Notes: generated by a model from the sequence alone, not told the origin. A stretch of 64,000 nt of DNA from Clostridia bacterium (GCA_017465865.1 JAFTVF010000003.1:62001-126000); one strand, 5' to 3'; shown: positions 23,082 to 33,681, numbered from the stretch's first letter. Numbers and translations are program-made.

Positions 23082-24590
23082 ATGAGAGGTCTGGAAACGT
23101 CGGTCAGAAAATTACGGCACGAGGTATTCAAAGAGGTCGCGAAAGTGGCGTACGAAGCCGAGCCCGAGAGCGTGAACGACGCGATCGAGGCGATACCGTA
23201 TATCATTACGCCGACGGAAACGCCGCGCTATCGCGAGAGCATTTACCGCGAACGCGCGATCGCCGCGGAGCAGGTACGGCTTGCGATGGGTATGTCGCTT
23301 CGCCCCGCCGACAAGCCCGTGCATATCACCGAGGGGATCAATCAGAGCGATATTTCCGATAAATATTACGAACCGCCGTTAATGCAGGTCATTCCCTCGG
23401 CTTGCGATAAATGCCTCGACAACGTGTACGAGGTCAGCGATCAATGCCGCAGCTGCGTGGCGAAGGCTTGCGTTGCCGTATGCCCGAAAAACGCGATCTC
23501 GGTCGTAAACGGGAAAACGGTGATCGATCAGTCCAAATGTATCCGTTGCGGAAAATGTAAAAAAGCCTGTCCGTACGATGCGATCGCGTACAAGCAAAGA
23601 CCCTGTTCCAAGGCTTGCGGCGTGAAAGCGGTTACGACGGACGAGTTGGGCAGGGCGAAAATCGACAACGACAAGTGCGTGGGCTGCGGTCAGTGTATGG
23701 TCAGCTGTCCGTTCGGCGCAATCGCGGACAAATCCCAGATATTCCAGCTCATTCGCGCCATTAAAAAAGGCGATTACGTGGTGGCAGAGGTTGCACCCGC
23801 GATCATGGGTCAGTTCGGCGAGGGGATCACCCCCGCAATCATCAAAGGCGCGCTTTTGGAGATCGGGTTTAAGGAAGTGCACGAGGTCGCAAGCGGTGCG
23901 GACGTTGCCGCGGCGACGGAAGCGCATCAGTACGTGGACGAGGTCGTGAGCGGAAAACTTCCGTTTTTGCTCACCTCTTGTTGCCCCGCTTGGGCGATGC
24001 TGGCAAAAAAACAGTTCCCGCAGCTCATCGACAAGGTTTCGCAGTCGTTGACCCCGATGGTGGCGACGGCGCGGCGTATCAAACAACGCACGCCCAACGC
24101 GCGCGTGGTGTTTATCGGGCCTTGCGCGGCGAAAAAATTAGAGGCCTCGCGGGAGTCCGTGCGTAGCGACGTGGATTTCGTCATTACCTTTGAAGAGCTT
24201 GCGGGGATCTTCGATGCGAAAAATATCGATTTTTCCAAATACGCGGGCGAGCGTTCGATCCACGAAGCGACGGGCGCAGGGCGCGGGTATGCGGTGGCAG
24301 GCGGCGTGGCTGCGGCGATCGAGAAATGCGTACAGGCGTACTATCCCGACGTGGAAGTCAAGATCGAGCACGCGGAGGGCTTGGAGGAATGTAAAAAAAT
24401 GCTCCTGCTTGCTAAGCTCGGTAAAAAAGACGGATGTTTGATCGAGGGCATGGGCTGTCCCGGCGGTTGTATCGCGGGCGCGGGCACGAACGTAGCCGTG
24501 GAAAAAGCGGCGGCGGCGGTGAAGAAATTTGTAGAAAATTCGTCAAAGCCCCTGCCTGCAAAGGATTTATACGAAATCGAATTGCCTTAA
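23082..24590 (+). CDS. [FeFe] hydrogenase, monomeric group B-like
   Basis: It produces or oxidises H2 at the H-cluster with electrons from ferredoxin. The 502-residue product has an N-terminal extension, a ferredoxin-like region with several 4Fe-4S sets (CDKCLDN, CRSCVAKACVAVCP, CIRCGKCKKACP, CVGCGQCMVSCP; about 105-225) and the three H-cluster motifs: TSCCPAW (about 297), GPCAAKK (about 345) and GMGCPGGC (about 455). GPC in motif 2 instead of MPC, and the compact layout, fit the group B enzymes of Clostridia. No maturase genes are in the window. Confidence 0.9.
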   Translation: MRGLETSVRKLRHEVFKEVAKVAYEAEPESVNDAIEAIPYIITPTETPRYRESIYRERAIAAEQVRLAMGMSLRPADKPVHITEGINQSDISDKYYEPPLMQVIPSACDKCLDNVYEVSDQCRSCVAKACVAVCPKNAISVVNGKTVIDQSKCIRCGKCKKACPYDAIAYKQRPCSKACGVKAVTTDELGRAKIDNDKCVGCGQCMVSCPFGAIADKSQIFQLIRAIKKGDYVVAEVAPAIMGQFGEGITPAIIKGALLEIGFKEVHEVASGADVAAATEAHQYVDEVVSGKLPFLLTSCCPAWAMLAKKQFPQLIDKVSQSLTPMVATARRIKQRTPNARVVFIGPCAAKKLEASRESVRSDVDFVITFEELAGIFDAKNIDFSKYAGERSIHEATGAGRGYAVAGGVAAAIEKCVQAYYPDVEVKIEHAEGLEECKKMLLLAKLGKKDGCLIEGMGCPGGCIAGAGTNVAVEKAAAAVKKFVENSSKPLPAKDLYEIELP

Positions 24591-24601
24591 AGGATAGAAA
24601 A

Positions 24602-25897
24602 ATGCAATTACGGGATTTTTCAGGTAAAAAAATATGCGTTGCGGTAAGCGGCGGAGCAGATTCCGTCGCGCTTTTGCATTACCTGAAAACCGCGGAAAAA
24701 CAATACGGCTACACGCTTTGCGCGGTGCATTGCGAGCACGGTATCCGCGGGGAAGAGAGCGTAGCGGATATGCGGTTCGTGCAGGAGCTGTGCAAGGGCT
24801 GGGAAGTACCGCTGTATACCTTTGCCGAGGATTGTCCCGCAAGGTCGAAACGGGACAAGGAGAGCTTGGAAACGGCGGCGCGGAATTTTCGGCGGGAGAG
24901 TTTCTCGTCGCTGGTTTTAGGCGGAAAAGCCGATTTTATCGCTACGGCGCACCACGCGGGCGACGAGGCGGAAACGGTGCTGTTCCGTATCGCGCGCGGG
25001 GCTTCGCTGACGGGCGCGGGCGGTATCGCCGAGAGAAGCGGGTATATGATCAGACCTTTCTTGTCTTGGACGAAAGAAGAGATTTTAGAATACGTTAAGA
25101 AAAACGCGCTCGAATACCGAGAGGATAAAACGAACGCGGACACGCGCTACGCGCGGAATAAAATTCGGCACGAGGTACTTCCAAAACTCGAAGAAACGGT
25201 GGGCGGCGCGGCGGAGAATATCGCGCGGTTTGCCCGTCTTGCTACGGAAGACGACGAGCTGTTGTACGAATACGCAAACGGCTTGATAACGGAAACGGGC
25301 GGAGAATATCTCGTTGCTTTCAGCGAGAAAAAGCCGCTGTTTCGTCGGGCGTGTCTGACGGCTTTGAAAGGCTTGGGCGCGGATAGGGATTATACGGCGT
25401 TGCATTTACAGCAAGCGTACGCGTTGCAGGATTTAAGGCGGGGCGCGAAGCTCGATCTCCCGCAAGAGATAGAGGCGGAAAGGACGGAAAACGGGGTCGT
25501 GTTCCGTAAAAAAACGGCGTGGGTCGCGCCCGAAAGAACGGCGGAGCAACCGTTTGGAGAGTATTTCGACGGCGGGGCGTATACGGTGCGCGTGTCGGAA
25601 ATTTGTCCGAAAAACGGAGAATTTTTAAGAGTGGACGGAGATAAAATTCCGCAAACGGCGGTGTTCCGTTTCCGAAAGGAGGGGGATAAAATCGAGCGGT
25701 TCGGCGGGGGAGGAAAGAGCCTGAAAAAGTTCTTTAACGAAAAAAAGATCCCCGTGAAAGAACGGGAATATCTACCTTTGATCGCGGAGAAAGAAAGCGG
25801 CGAGGTGTATGCGGTGTGCGGAGTGGAGATCTCCGAAAAAGTCAAGGTTAGAGGCGAAACGGAACGGGTTTTGTATATCGTAACGGAAAAGAAATAA
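24602..25897 (+). CDS. tilS: tRNA(Ile)-lysidine synthetase
   Basis: It attaches lysine to C34 of tRNA-Ile(CAU) with ATP, so the tRNA reads AUA. The 431-residue product (MQLRDFSGKKICVAVSGGAD) carries the PP-loop SGGADS (16-21), the N-type ATPase motifs VHCEHGIRGEES and HHAGDEAETVLFR, and the C-terminal TilS domain (RFGGGGKSLKKFF). The ATG at 24602 lies 12 bases after the hydrogenase stop and is preceded by AAAGGAT; a frame opening at 24434 is inside the hydrogenase gene and was rejected. It is probably co-transcribed with the hydrogenase. Confidence 0.93.
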   Translation: MQLRDFSGKKICVAVSGGADSVALLHYLKTAEKQYGYTLCAVHCEHGIRGEESVADMRFVQELCKGWEVPLYTFAEDCPARSKRDKESLETAARNFRRESFSSLVLGGKADFIATAHHAGDEAETVLFRIARGASLTGAGGIAERSGYMIRPFLSWTKEEILEYVKKNALEYREDKTNADTRYARNKIRHEVLPKLEETVGGAAENIARFARLATEDDELLYEYANGLITETGGEYLVAFSEKKPLFRRACLTALKGLGADRDYTALHLQQAYALQDLRRGAKLDLPQEIEAERTENGVVFRKKTAWVAPERTAEQPFGEYFDGGAYTVRVSEICPKNGEFLRVDGDKIPQTAVFRFRKEGDKIERFGGGGKSLKKFFNEKKIPVKEREYLPLIAEKESGEVYAVCGVEISEKVKVRGETERVLYIVTEKK

Positions 25898-25899
25898 AG

Positions 25900-25935
25900 A
25901 AACGGCGCAGTCGAACGACTGCGCCGTGCGTTTTA
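25900..25935. terminator. bidirectional terminator between tilS and the convergent lipoprotein gene
   Basis: A 12-bp perfect stem ACGGCGCAGTCG (25902-25913) with CGACTGCGCCGT (25916-25927), then GCGTTTT on plus and TTTCTTT on minus. It reaches the stop codon of the minus gene. Confidence 0.85.
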
Positions 25936-26892
25936 TCTGGTAACCGAATTGAGTTTATACACCAGCTTGCCCATATTATACGAAAGCGGGGTTTCGAGGC
26001 GAAGCAGGATATTGCGGTTTGCGTTGTTTTGCGCGTTCGTGCATTTCGCGATCCACGCCGTCTGCGTTGCACCGGGGTTCTTGGCGCTGAGAGTAAGGGT
26101 TACGGGTCGGTAGGCGATATCCTTGCTCACTGCCGTACCGTTTTCCGTGTAGTCGAATTTCGCGCCCGTTTCGTCGTCGAAAGTGAATTTCACGATCTGC
26201 AATTCGTCTACGAACGGACTGTAAAACCGAAGTTTGCCCGAGGTGGTCGAGTTGGACACGCCGCGAAGCGCAAACAGGAGCTGTTCGTTGTCGAGATAAC
26301 GGTAGTTCCCGCCCGAGGCGTTAAAGGTTTCGCTTCTTACCTCTTTGGGGTTTTCAGGGTCGGCGTAGTCGGTAACCACGCTCGCGCCGTCTTTGCCCGA
26401 ATAGGTCGTCTTTACCTCGTAGGCATAGCTTGCGTAGCAATCGGATACTTTTTTATGCCCGCCGTTCGTGTTCACGGGCGAATGGCTGACGAGCGTTTTC
26501 ACCGAGGAAATGGGTTTGAGCGTTTCGTTGAATTTCGTTTCCGAATAAATCACGTCTGTAAATTCTGCGCTCTCGCCCTTATAGGTATAGGTTACTTGGA
26601 TATCCAGCGCGGTGGTATAGGTGTATATATTTTCGCCGCCCTCCTGCGCGGATTTGAGGTGGGTAGTATATACGCCGTTGCTGTAAACGATATCGTAGCC
26701 CATCTCGCTAATGCTCGAACTCGCCTCGAAAACAACGTCGTAGGTCAGCGTTTCGTCGATATTCGTAAACGCCTGCGAATTTTCCAGCCAATACGGGTTG
26801 AGCTGTACCTGCTTGTCTTTATCCGTACATGCGCCGAAGCTGCTCATGGCGAGCACGGCGGCGAGTACGGCGGTTATCTTTTTGAATTTCAT
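25933..26892 (-). CDS. lipoprotein of unknown function
   Basis: The 319-residue product has a lipobox FGAC with Cys22. The rest is beta-rich with many Tyr and Thr (TYDVVFEASSSISEMGYDIV, YTYKGESAEFTDVIYSETKF) and no catalytic motif. It is probably exposed on the outer face of the membrane. It is a single-gene transcript with its own promoter, divergent from addB. I do not recognise the family. Confidence 0.75.
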   Translation of the reverse strand: MKFKKITAVLAAVLAMSSFGACTDKDKQVQLNPYWLENSQAFTNIDETLTYDVVFEASSSISEMGYDIVYSNGVYTTHLKSAQEGGENIYTYTTALDIQVTYTYKGESAEFTDVIYSETKFNETLKPISSVKTLVSHSPVNTNGGHKKVSDCYASYAYEVKTTYSGKDGASVVTDYADPENPKEVRSETFNASGGNYRYLDNEQLLFALRGVSNSTTSGKLRFYSPFVDELQIVKFTFDDETGAKFDYTENGTAVSKDIAYRPVTLTLSAKNPGATQTAWIAKCTNAQNNANRNILLRLETPLSYNMGKLVYKLNSVTR

Positions 26893-26930
26893 ATCGTTCT
26901 CCGTGGGGTATTTTTTACAATTTCCATATT

Positions 26931-26959
26931 ATTATACCACATAATTTCGGATTTGTAAA
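26931..26959 (-). promoter_or_regulatory. promoter of the minus-strand lipoprotein gene
   Basis: On the minus strand TTTACA (26959-26954), 17 bases, TATAAT (26936-26931), 38 bases before the ATG. Confidence 0.75.
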
Positions 26960-26999
26960 AACAAAATCGAGATTTCCCGAAAAATATTGTGAAAAAAAG

Positions 27000-27029
27000 C
27001 TGAAATTTTCCCCCAGAGTATGCTATAAT
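27000..27029 (+). promoter_or_regulatory. extended -10 promoter of addBA
   Basis: TGCTATAAT (27021-27029) with a weak -35 CTGAAA (27000-27005). The AddB start follows after AAAAAGGAGG. Confidence 0.65.
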
Positions 27030-27056
27030 AGAAGAAAACGAAAAAAGGAGGCGCGC

Positions 27057-30000
27057 ATGAACGCGGTGTTAAAGGCGTATACGCTGTCCGAATGTATGGA
27101 AGCGATGGCGGACTACGCGGACGGCTATGAAAAGTCGGGCGGGAAAAATCTCATATTCTGCGAGGATCGGTTGACCCTGATCGCCGAACGCGCGCTCGCT
27201 CGAAAAACGGGCGGGACGTTCCGTTCTTCCGTGTCTACCTTCGCGCGGTTTTTGAAAACGGAGGGCAAAGCGGTAAGCAAGCAAGGCTCGGTAATGGCGG
27301 TGGGCGAGGTGATGACCCGCCTGCAACGGGAAAATGCCCTGCAATGCTTTACCACCGCGGCGGGCGTGGGCAACAACGCGCGCTGTATCTACGAAACCTT
27401 GGCACAGTTTTCCGCATCCGAGATCACCCCCGAGGTATTGCGGGAAAGTTTAGAACTTCTCCCCGACGATATGCTCCGAAAAAAGGTTTCCGATCTCGCG
27501 CTCATCTACGAGGGCTATACCGCGTTTTTACAGGAAAACGGGTTTGTGGACGAGAGCCGTTATCTCTCGCTTTTACCCCGCCGTATCCGCGAAGAAAAAC
27601 CGCTTGCGGGCTATACGGTGTTCTTTCTTTGCTATTCCTCGTTTACCGCGCAGGCACGGGAAACCATCCGCGCGGCGCTGGAAACGGCGGATAACGTGAT
27701 CGGCGTGTTTTGCTGCGGGAAAGAGGAGATCTATACCAACCGCGCGGCGACGGCGTTCGAGAGCGTTTGCAGAGAATACGGCAAAGTACAGGTACGCGAT
27801 TTAGGAACGCCGTTGGACGGCGAAGCGGAAATTTTAAGAAAGGGCTTGTTCGAGCCCGAACGCGCAAAAGAGCGTTTGGAAACGGAGAATATCGAAATTT
27901 ACGAGGCAGAGGAAAAGAGCGCGGAAGCGGAGTTCGTCGCGACGAAGATCCGCCGTGCGATGCAAGAAAACGAAACCCTGCGGTATCGGGATTTCGCCGT
28001 GCTCGTGCCCGATATCGGCGGGTACGCGATGCCACTTAAAAAGGCGTTTTCCGAATACGGTATCCCTTGTTTTATCGACGAGAAAAAATCGCTGAAACGG
28101 CATCCGCTCAGCGTGTTTTTACTCGATTGCCTGCGTACGGTACGGGAGAAATTTTCGCCCGCTGCCGTGCAGTCGCTTACCCAAAATTTCTTTTTCGGGG
28201 AAAGCGACGAATACCGTAACTATCTTTTGAAATTCGCAAATTACCGCGGCGGGGCAAAACGCGACGTTAAGACGGGCGACGCGGTGAAAGCCGTATTCGA
28301 TATTCAAAAACTCGAAGACGGGAAAAGACGGGTGTTGCTTGCAACGCACGCTATAAAAACCCGTGCAAGTGGGAAAGAGTTCTGTACGGCGATTCGGAAA
28401 ATTCTTGAAGATTTCGAAGTAAAAACGCGTTTGGACGAACTTGAAAAGCAGATGGACGACCTCGCGCAAAAGGGGTATTTGTCCCAGATCTACCGCGCCT
28501 TGGAAAACGTGCTTGCGGAAGCGGAGCTGTTGACGGGCGGGAAAGAGCTGACCGTTTCCGAATTCGAGGCGGTCTTGAAAGACGGCTTGGACGCGACGGA
28601 GATATCCCTGATCCCCTTAAAATCGGACGCGGTATTCGTCGGGGATATCACGGACAGCCGTATAGAAAAGGTCGGCGTGCTGTTTTGCCTCGGTATGACG
28701 GAGGAAGTGCCGAGAAACGCGGGAGATACCGCGATCGTTTCGGATAAGGAGATCGCGCGGCTTGCCGAGGTCAAAGCCATGTTAGAGCCAACGGTCGCCG
28801 AAGTCAATTTGCGCGCGCGGGAAAGCGTGTGCTTGAATTTATGTACCTTTTCGGAAAAATTATATCTGACCTACCCGTTGTCCGCGGACGGCAGCGAACC
28901 GTCGCTCAGCGAGATTTTCCGTTATCTCGACGGGCTGTTTAGAAGCAAGGGAGGCGGCGCGATCAAACGCAGGAAAAAACTCTCCGCGCAGGATTTTCGG
29001 TATCAATGCTCGGCGGTCGCGCCCGCGATCCGTCGGCTTCTGATCGAGAAAAACGAATACGAGGCAAAGCGCGAGGATACGCGGCAGGAATATTCCTCGC
29101 TCTTTACCGCGCTCGACAAGCTCGGCGTGCAGGAAAAGGACGATTATCTTGCCCAAAAAGCGGAGCAGGTATGCGTTGAACGGGGCGAGGAGCTGTTTTT
29201 CCGCGACGGAAAAATATCGCCTACCGCGCTTGAAAACTATTTCGAATGTCCGTTTCGGCATTTTATGGAACGGGGCTTACACTTAAAAGAACGCGAGGAA
29301 ACGGCGGTGCTTGCCGTGGATACGGGGAATTTCGTGCACGAGCTTTTGGAACGGACGACGGAGCTGTTCCCCGAGATGCAAACGGATGAAGATATGCGCA
29401 ACAAAGCAATGGAGCTGGGCGCGGAGCTTTTGAAAAAGTCCGTTTACGCCATGGGGCAGGACACCGAGTCGGGGGAATATTTCTCCGAAAAGCTCTTGAA
29501 AGAGGGCGCGGAGGTGGTCGTGGCGGCGTATCGGCAGATCAAAAATTCCGAATTTACCGTCGAGGAAACGGAAGCGGGCGTTACGGGGGAATTTTTTCGC
29601 GGCAAGGTAGACCGCGTAGACGGTACGGACAAGTATTTGCGCGTGATTGATTATAAAACGGGCGCGATCGACGATAAGGCGGTGTCGTATTATACGGGAC
29701 GGAAATTGCAGATGCAGCTGTACATGTCCGAGCTGAAAGGCGAGCGCGTGCCTGCGGGCGTGTTCTATTTTCCCGCGTCCGTGGAGTATTGCGAAGAGGA
29801 CGAGGGGCGGTTCCGTATGCGCGGTTTTTTGAACGGCGACCGCGAGGCGCTTTTGTGTGGGGATAGGCATATCACCGAGGAAAAAAAGAGCGAATATTTC
29901 CCCGCGGCGCTGAAAAACGGCGTAATGGCGAAACGGGTAATGGACGAGGAAACTTTCCGTGATTTTCTCGATTATTCCGTGCTCGTCGCAAGACAGGGCT

Positions 30001-30176
30001 GTAAGGAACTGAAAGCGGGGTATATCAAAGCGACCCCCTACGACGGGAACTGCGCGTACTGTAAATACGGCGGAGCTTGCGGTTTTGACAGGGATATTTC
30101 GCGGACGAGGAAAGAGGCTTCGCTCGACCCTGCGGCGATCGCGAATATAGCGAAAAAAGAAAAGGGGGAGGACTGA
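27057..30176 (+). CDS. addB: helicase-nuclease subunit AddB
   Basis: It partners AddA in processing double-strand breaks for RecA, the Gram-positive counterpart of RecBCD. The 1039-residue product has a helicase-like N-terminal region and a C-terminal RecB-type nuclease: ENYFECPFRHFMERGL, FVHELLE, GKVDRVDG and IDYKTG, then QLYMSEL. The Cys cluster typical of the AddB iron-sulfur staple is seen as YFECPF plus CAYCKYGGACG near the C-terminus. Strong ribosome site AAAGGAGG. The addA ATG follows the stop after one base. Confidence 0.92.
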   Translation: MNAVLKAYTLSECMEAMADYADGYEKSGGKNLIFCEDRLTLIAERALARKTGGTFRSSVSTFARFLKTEGKAVSKQGSVMAVGEVMTRLQRENALQCFTTAAGVGNNARCIYETLAQFSASEITPEVLRESLELLPDDMLRKKVSDLALIYEGYTAFLQENGFVDESRYLSLLPRRIREEKPLAGYTVFFLCYSSFTAQARETIRAALETADNVIGVFCCGKEEIYTNRAATAFESVCREYGKVQVRDLGTPLDGEAEILRKGLFEPERAKERLETENIEIYEAEEKSAEAEFVATKIRRAMQENETLRYRDFAVLVPDIGGYAMPLKKAFSEYGIPCFIDEKKSLKRHPLSVFLLDCLRTVREKFSPAAVQSLTQNFFFGESDEYRNYLLKFANYRGGAKRDVKTGDAVKAVFDIQKLEDGKRRVLLATHAIKTRASGKEFCTAIRKILEDFEVKTRLDELEKQMDDLAQKGYLSQIYRALENVLAEAELLTGGKELTVSEFEAVLKDGLDATEISLIPLKSDAVFVGDITDSRIEKVGVLFCLGMTEEVPRNAGDTAIVSDKEIARLAEVKAMLEPTVAEVNLRARESVCLNLCTFSEKLYLTYPLSADGSEPSLSEIFRYLDGLFRSKGGGAIKRRKKLSAQDFRYQCSAVAPAIRRLLIEKNEYEAKREDTRQEYSSLFTALDKLGVQEKDDYLAQKAEQVCVERGEELFFRDGKISPTALENYFECPFRHFMERGLHLKEREETAVLAVDTGNFVHELLERTTELFPEMQTDEDMRNKAMELGAELLKKSVYAMGQDTESGEYFSEKLLKEGAEVVVAAYRQIKNSEFTVEETEAGVTGEFFRGKVDRVDGTDKYLRVIDYKTGAIDDKAVSYYTGRKLQMQLYMSELKGERVPAGVFYFPASVEYCEEDEGRFRMRGFLNGDREALLCGDRHITEEKKSEYFPAALKNGVMAKRVMDEETFRDFLDYSVLVARQGCKELKAGYIKATPYDGNCAYCKYGGACGFDRDISRTRKEASLDPAAIANIAKKEKGED

Positions 30177-30177
30177 T

Positions 30178-33100
30178 ATGGCGTTTACCAAAGAACAGCA
30201 GGCGGCGCTTTCCGCGCAAGGCAAAGTGATCGTGTCCGCCTCCGCAGGCAGCGGGAAAACGACGGTCATGATCGAAAAGATCATTCGGCTGATTCAATCG
30301 GGCGTGGGCGTGGACGAGATCCTCGCTGTTACCTTTACGAAAAAAGCCGCGGCGCAGATGAAAGAGAAACTCTGCAAAGCCCTGATCGAGAGTATCAACG
30401 CTCCCGACGCGGACCGGGAAAAGCGCAACGCGCTGAAAAAACAGCTCTCCGAAGTGCCGAGCGCGGATATTTCGACCATTCATTCTTTCTGCTCGAAGCT
30501 CATTCGCAGCCACTTTTTCAAAGCGGGCGTGGACAACGCCTTTCGCGTGATCGGCGGGGACGACGCCGAGGGCACGGCGCTGAAAAACGAGGCGCTGGAC
30601 GAGCTGTTTGAAGAGGGCTATGCGGAGAAAGAGGAAAAATTCTCCCATCTCCTGTCCGTATATTGGCGAAAAAAGAGCGACAACGCTCTGCGCAGGATCT
30701 TTATGACGGCGTATGAGAATTTGCGTACGCGCGCCGATTATAAGGAATATCTTGCCCGTTCTTGCCGTTTCGACGAGGGCGTGTTCGAGAGTATCTGCGC
30801 CGACCTGCATAAAGCGTTTACGGACAAGTGCCGATACTATTTAGAGCTTTTAGAGGACGAAAAGGTGTATTTTGAGGAGAGCGGCGCGGCGGCGCAGTCT
30901 GCATTATGCGCGGAGCTTTGCGGATTTTTGACGGCGCTTTTGGCAACGCCCGATTATTTCGGGATACGGCTCGTCGAAAAACCCAAATTTACCGTCAACC
31001 GTTCGAGTAAGAAAGACAGCCCTGAAAAACTGTTGCATATCAGGCGCTTGGCGTTTTTGAAAGAACGCGTCGTAAAAGCGTACGAGGACGAAACGGCGAA
31101 GCTGGGCAACAGAGAGGAAGAACTGAACAGGTTTTTGACTTCGGGGAAAACGGCGGCGGCGCTCGCGGAATACCTGCTCCGTTTCGACGAAAAATATACG
31201 GCGCTGAAAACGGAACGGGGCGTGCTTGATTATAACGATCTCGAACACAAGGCGCTTTCCCTTTTGGCGGACGGGGAGATCGCGGCGGAAGTGCGCGAAA
31301 AATACCGTTACGTGTTCGTGGACGAGTATCAAGACGTCAATCCCGTGCAAGAGGCGATCGTTTCCGCGCTCGGCGGGGAAGAGTTGTTCCTCGTCGGGGA
31401 CGTAAAACAGTCTATCTACGGCTTTCGGGGCAGCAAATCGAAATTCTTCGTTGAAAAGCAAAAGGAATTTGAAAACGGCGGGGGTACGAGCCTCGTTATG
31501 ACCCGTAATTTCCGTAGCTCGGACGAGGTGCTGGATGCGGTGAACGCGCAGTTTACCCGCGCGATGACGGCGAAAGTTTGCTCGGTGGATTACGCGCGCG
31601 GTTCGTATATGGAACGGGGCGGCAGGTACGAGGTCGGGAGCGGGAAAGTACAGATCCATTTCCTCGGCAAACCCGAGAAAAAAGAGGCGCAGGAGCGGGG
31701 CGTGTATTCGGTGATGGCGGCTGCGGGGGGCAAGGACGACGAGCTGTCCGCTGCGGCGAAAGCCGTTCGCGCGATCATTGAAACGGAGCGGAAATCCAAG
31801 TGGTTCGACCCAGATCTTGGGGAATACCGCGAGATCAAGTATTCGGATATCGCCGTGTTATCCCGTAAAAAGCAGGGCAAGATCGCGGAAACGGTGGCGG
31901 CGCTTTCTGCCGAGGGCTTGCCCGTTACCGCCGCGGCGGCGGTAAATATCTGCGAATATTCCGAAGTGAAAACGCTCGTTGATATTCTGTCCTTGCTCGA
32001 TAACGCGGAGCAGGATATCCCGCTTTGCAGCGCGTTGCTTTCGGCGATGGGGGATCTGACGGCGGACGAGCTGGCGGATATACGGCTTGCGTACGGCGGG
32101 GAGAAATTTTTCCGAAACGCGTGTAAAAAATACGCGGAGGAGAAGTCCGACCTCACCGCGCATAAATTGAAAAAATTCTATGCATATTTCGAGAAGATCC
32201 GTTGCCGTTCGCGGGTGTTGGACGCGAGCGAATTATTGACGGGGCTTTTGGCGGAAACGCGCATGGAAGCGCGGCTGTTATCCCGCGAAAACGGCGCGGC
32301 GTGTTTGAAGCGTATCCACCGTTTTATCGAGGAATCCGCCTCGCCCGAGCCGTTGTCCGTGCACGGGTTTTTAGAGCGGTTGCGCGATCTCGATTATAAG
32401 ATCGAATACAGCGAAAACGGCGGTGAGGATTCCGTGAAAGTGCTGACGATGCACTCGTCCAAGGGCTTGGAATACCCTGTGGTGATCGTGGACGGGCTGA
32501 GTATGCCTTTCCGCGGGGTAGACCACGACGAAGTGCTGGTAGAAGAAAAATACGGGCTTGCGCCCAAGGCGTTCGACGAACGGAAAATGACGAAAACCTC
32601 CACCCTGCTTCGGCGTTTGTACGAATGGGAGGAGGCGGAAAGCTCCGTCGCGGACGAATTAAACCTGTATTACGTGGCGTTGACGAGGGCGAAATACGGA
32701 TTGCATATGCTCTTTGAAGAGCGTACGCCTATGCCCGACGTCAAGTATGCGAGATCGTTTGCGGAATTTACCGATTTTTCGGTATGGGAACGGTACGTCG
32801 TCGAGGACGGCGTTTTCGAGTTGCCCAAGCAAGAACGCACCGCGCTCGTATTCCGTCCTAACGAGGAGCTTGCCCGCGGGATCATGCAAGCGTTTTCGTG
32901 GGAATATCCGCATACGGGCACGGAAAATCTGCCCGTGAAAAGCTCGGCGACCCAGCTCATGTCCGAGGAAACGTTCGGCAACGGTTTGGCTACGGACGGG
33001 ATCGCGGACGTGGGGTTCGGCTACGAAAACGCGTTTGAGGACGGGTTGTTCGATCAAGACGAAGAGTATCCCCAGCGCGGGGGAACGGGTAAAGAAGCGG

Positions 33101-33636
33101 GTATCGCCTATCACGCGTTTTTGGAAAGGTTCGATTTTTCGGCGTTATATAACGCGGACGGAACGCGGGTAGATCAAGCGGCGTTGCGCGGTATCGTCGA
33201 AGAAGAAATGTCCGCGTTACGGGCTACGGACGGCGTGGAATTGCTTTCGGCGGAAAAGCTCGTCGAGATCTTGTCAAACCCCGTCTTTTACGAGCTGAAA
33301 GATATGACCCTTTATAAAGAACAACAATTCCTCGTCGGGCTGCCGATCAAGGACACGTACTCAAAAAAGCGTGGCGTTTCGCCCGAGCTTGCTACGCTTA
33401 GCAAAGAGGAAGAGATGCTTTTTCAGGGCGCGATCGACTTGCTTGCCGTGGGCGAGGAAGTGCGGATCATCGATTATAAATATTCCAAAGGCAACGCGGA
33501 ATACCTGCGCGCGCATTATAAACCGCAGTTAGAGCTGTACCGCCTTGCGACGGCGCGGATCATGGGCGTAGATCCCGACAAGATCCGTTGCAGTATCGTC
33601 AATATCTATCACGGGTTTCAGGTGGATATGGACTGA
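30178..33636 (+). CDS. addA: helicase-nuclease subunit AddA
   Basis: This is the UvrD-type helicase and nuclease subunit of AddAB. Seen in 1152 residues: Walker A SASAGSGKTT (about 19), VTFTKKAAAQMKE, Walker B FVDEYQDVNP, GDVKQSIYGFRGS, TMHSSKGLEYPVV, YVALTRAK, and the C-terminal nuclease with GIAYHAFLE, GAIDLLAV and IDYKYS followed by QLELYRLA. All helicase and nuclease motifs are intact and the length is normal. It is translated from the addB transcript. Confidence 0.95.
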   Translation: MAFTKEQQAALSAQGKVIVSASAGSGKTTVMIEKIIRLIQSGVGVDEILAVTFTKKAAAQMKEKLCKALIESINAPDADREKRNALKKQLSEVPSADISTIHSFCSKLIRSHFFKAGVDNAFRVIGGDDAEGTALKNEALDELFEEGYAEKEEKFSHLLSVYWRKKSDNALRRIFMTAYENLRTRADYKEYLARSCRFDEGVFESICADLHKAFTDKCRYYLELLEDEKVYFEESGAAAQSALCAELCGFLTALLATPDYFGIRLVEKPKFTVNRSSKKDSPEKLLHIRRLAFLKERVVKAYEDETAKLGNREEELNRFLTSGKTAAALAEYLLRFDEKYTALKTERGVLDYNDLEHKALSLLADGEIAAEVREKYRYVFVDEYQDVNPVQEAIVSALGGEELFLVGDVKQSIYGFRGSKSKFFVEKQKEFENGGGTSLVMTRNFRSSDEVLDAVNAQFTRAMTAKVCSVDYARGSYMERGGRYEVGSGKVQIHFLGKPEKKEAQERGVYSVMAAAGGKDDELSAAAKAVRAIIETERKSKWFDPDLGEYREIKYSDIAVLSRKKQGKIAETVAALSAEGLPVTAAAAVNICEYSEVKTLVDILSLLDNAEQDIPLCSALLSAMGDLTADELADIRLAYGGEKFFRNACKKYAEEKSDLTAHKLKKFYAYFEKIRCRSRVLDASELLTGLLAETRMEARLLSRENGAACLKRIHRFIEESASPEPLSVHGFLERLRDLDYKIEYSENGGEDSVKVLTMHSSKGLEYPVVIVDGLSMPFRGVDHDEVLVEEKYGLAPKAFDERKMTKTSTLLRRLYEWEEAESSVADELNLYYVALTRAKYGLHMLFEERTPMPDVKYARSFAEFTDFSVWERYVVEDGVFELPKQERTALVFRPNEELARGIMQAFSWEYPHTGTENLPVKSSATQLMSEETFGNGLATDGIADVGFGYENAFEDGLFDQDEEYPQRGGTGKEAGIAYHAFLERFDFSALYNADGTRVDQAALRGIVEEEMSALRATDGVELLSAEKLVEILSNPVFYELKDMTLYKEQQFLVGLPIKDTYSKKRGVSPELATLSKEEEMLFQGAIDLLAVGEEVRIIDYKYSKGNAEYLRAHYKPQLELYRLATARIMGVDPDKIRCSIVNIYHGFQVDMD

Positions 33637-33681
33637 AATCGACGAAAACGGCGAAAAACCGTGTAAAAAGTCTAAAAAACG